A stretch of 64,000 nt of DNA from an uncultured Pseudomonadota bacterium. Its GTDB lineage: Bacteria; Myxococcota_A; Bradymonadia; Bradymonadales; Bradymonadaceae. The notes below the pieces were generated by a model. The model was not told the origin of the DNA. It searched no databases and saw only the letters and a program-made list of their open reading frames with translations. Each line of letters begins with the position of its first letter. The first letter of the stretch is position 1. A program made the translations under genes and the position numbers. The stretch lies in the NCBI GenBank assembly GCA_913057905.1, contig CAJXPB010000004.1, forward strand, positions 186,001 through 250,000, read 5' to 3'. Shown piece by piece: positions 63,943 to 64,000 of the stretch.

Positions 63943-64000
63943 CGTGGCAAGAGCAGCTAGAGGATTTTCAGGCTCGCCGCGATAACTGGGAGCGATTCGG
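63939..64000 (+). CDS. Start of a coupled gene of the integrative element (partial)
   Basis: The ATG at 63939 overlaps the integrase stop codon (ATGA) and has GGGGGAG just upstream. It reads MTWQEQLEDFQARRDNWERF and continues past the window. Too short to assign. Confidence 0.6.
   Translation, partial: MTWQEQLEDFQARRDNWERF

Overview
This window most likely comes from a large, GC-rich deltaproteobacterial or Myxococcota-like genome, perhaps Bradymonadales. That placement is an inference. It rests on the abundance of very large cysteine-rich lipoproteins, a thrombospondin-type-3 lipoprotein with an Asp/Ala/Gly/Ser linker and a MYXO-CTERM-like tail, and a CheB-CheR-PAS-kinase fusion. I saw no rRNA gene, complete tRNA or CRISPR array.

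Positions 1-40972 hold a same-strand tandem array of paralogous modular lipoproteins: one truncated by the window edge, eleven complete genes (about 950-1330 residues) and one decayed remnant. Each complete gene has a lipobox, an acidic stretch after the lipidated Cys, about 300 residues of small Cys-rich units, two PPC-like beta domains, a third beta domain, and then a gene-specific set of C-terminal modules separated by short Cys-rich linkers. Most genes are followed by their own strong hairpin and several have a recognisable promoter with an inverted repeat near the start of transcription, so they look individually transcribed. Two neighbouring pairs carry identical tracts of 1132 and 1283 bp over the same central part of the protein, and other genes are mosaics. 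The array therefore looks like a recombining repertoire of surface proteins. A twelfth full-length paralogue lies on the opposite strand at 53391-57395.

Positions 41045-51228 (minus strand) hold an FG-GAP/TSP3 lipoprotein with an apparent single-base frameshift, then a probable four-gene unit read leftwards: an EWGTFTS lipoprotein, an SLC12-type cation-chloride cotransporter, a glutathione S-transferase-like protein, and a CheB-CheR-PAS-histidine kinase fusion that is also interrupted by one apparent extra base. A 71-residue orphan (plus strand) overlaps the 3' end of the kinase gene.

Positions 51495-61945 are mixed: a Lys/Asp repeat exported protein, a membrane-anchored thioredoxin-like protein, the inverted giant lipoprotein, a DJ-1/PfpI protein, a luciferase-like flavin oxidoreductase, and a family of small eight-Cys lipoproteins (four copies).

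From about 62545 rightwards an integrative element begins. A 3' fragment of a tRNA-Pro(GGG) gene is followed by a P4-type tyrosine integrase and a translationally coupled gene that runs off the window. The intact tRNA should lie at the element's other end, to the right.
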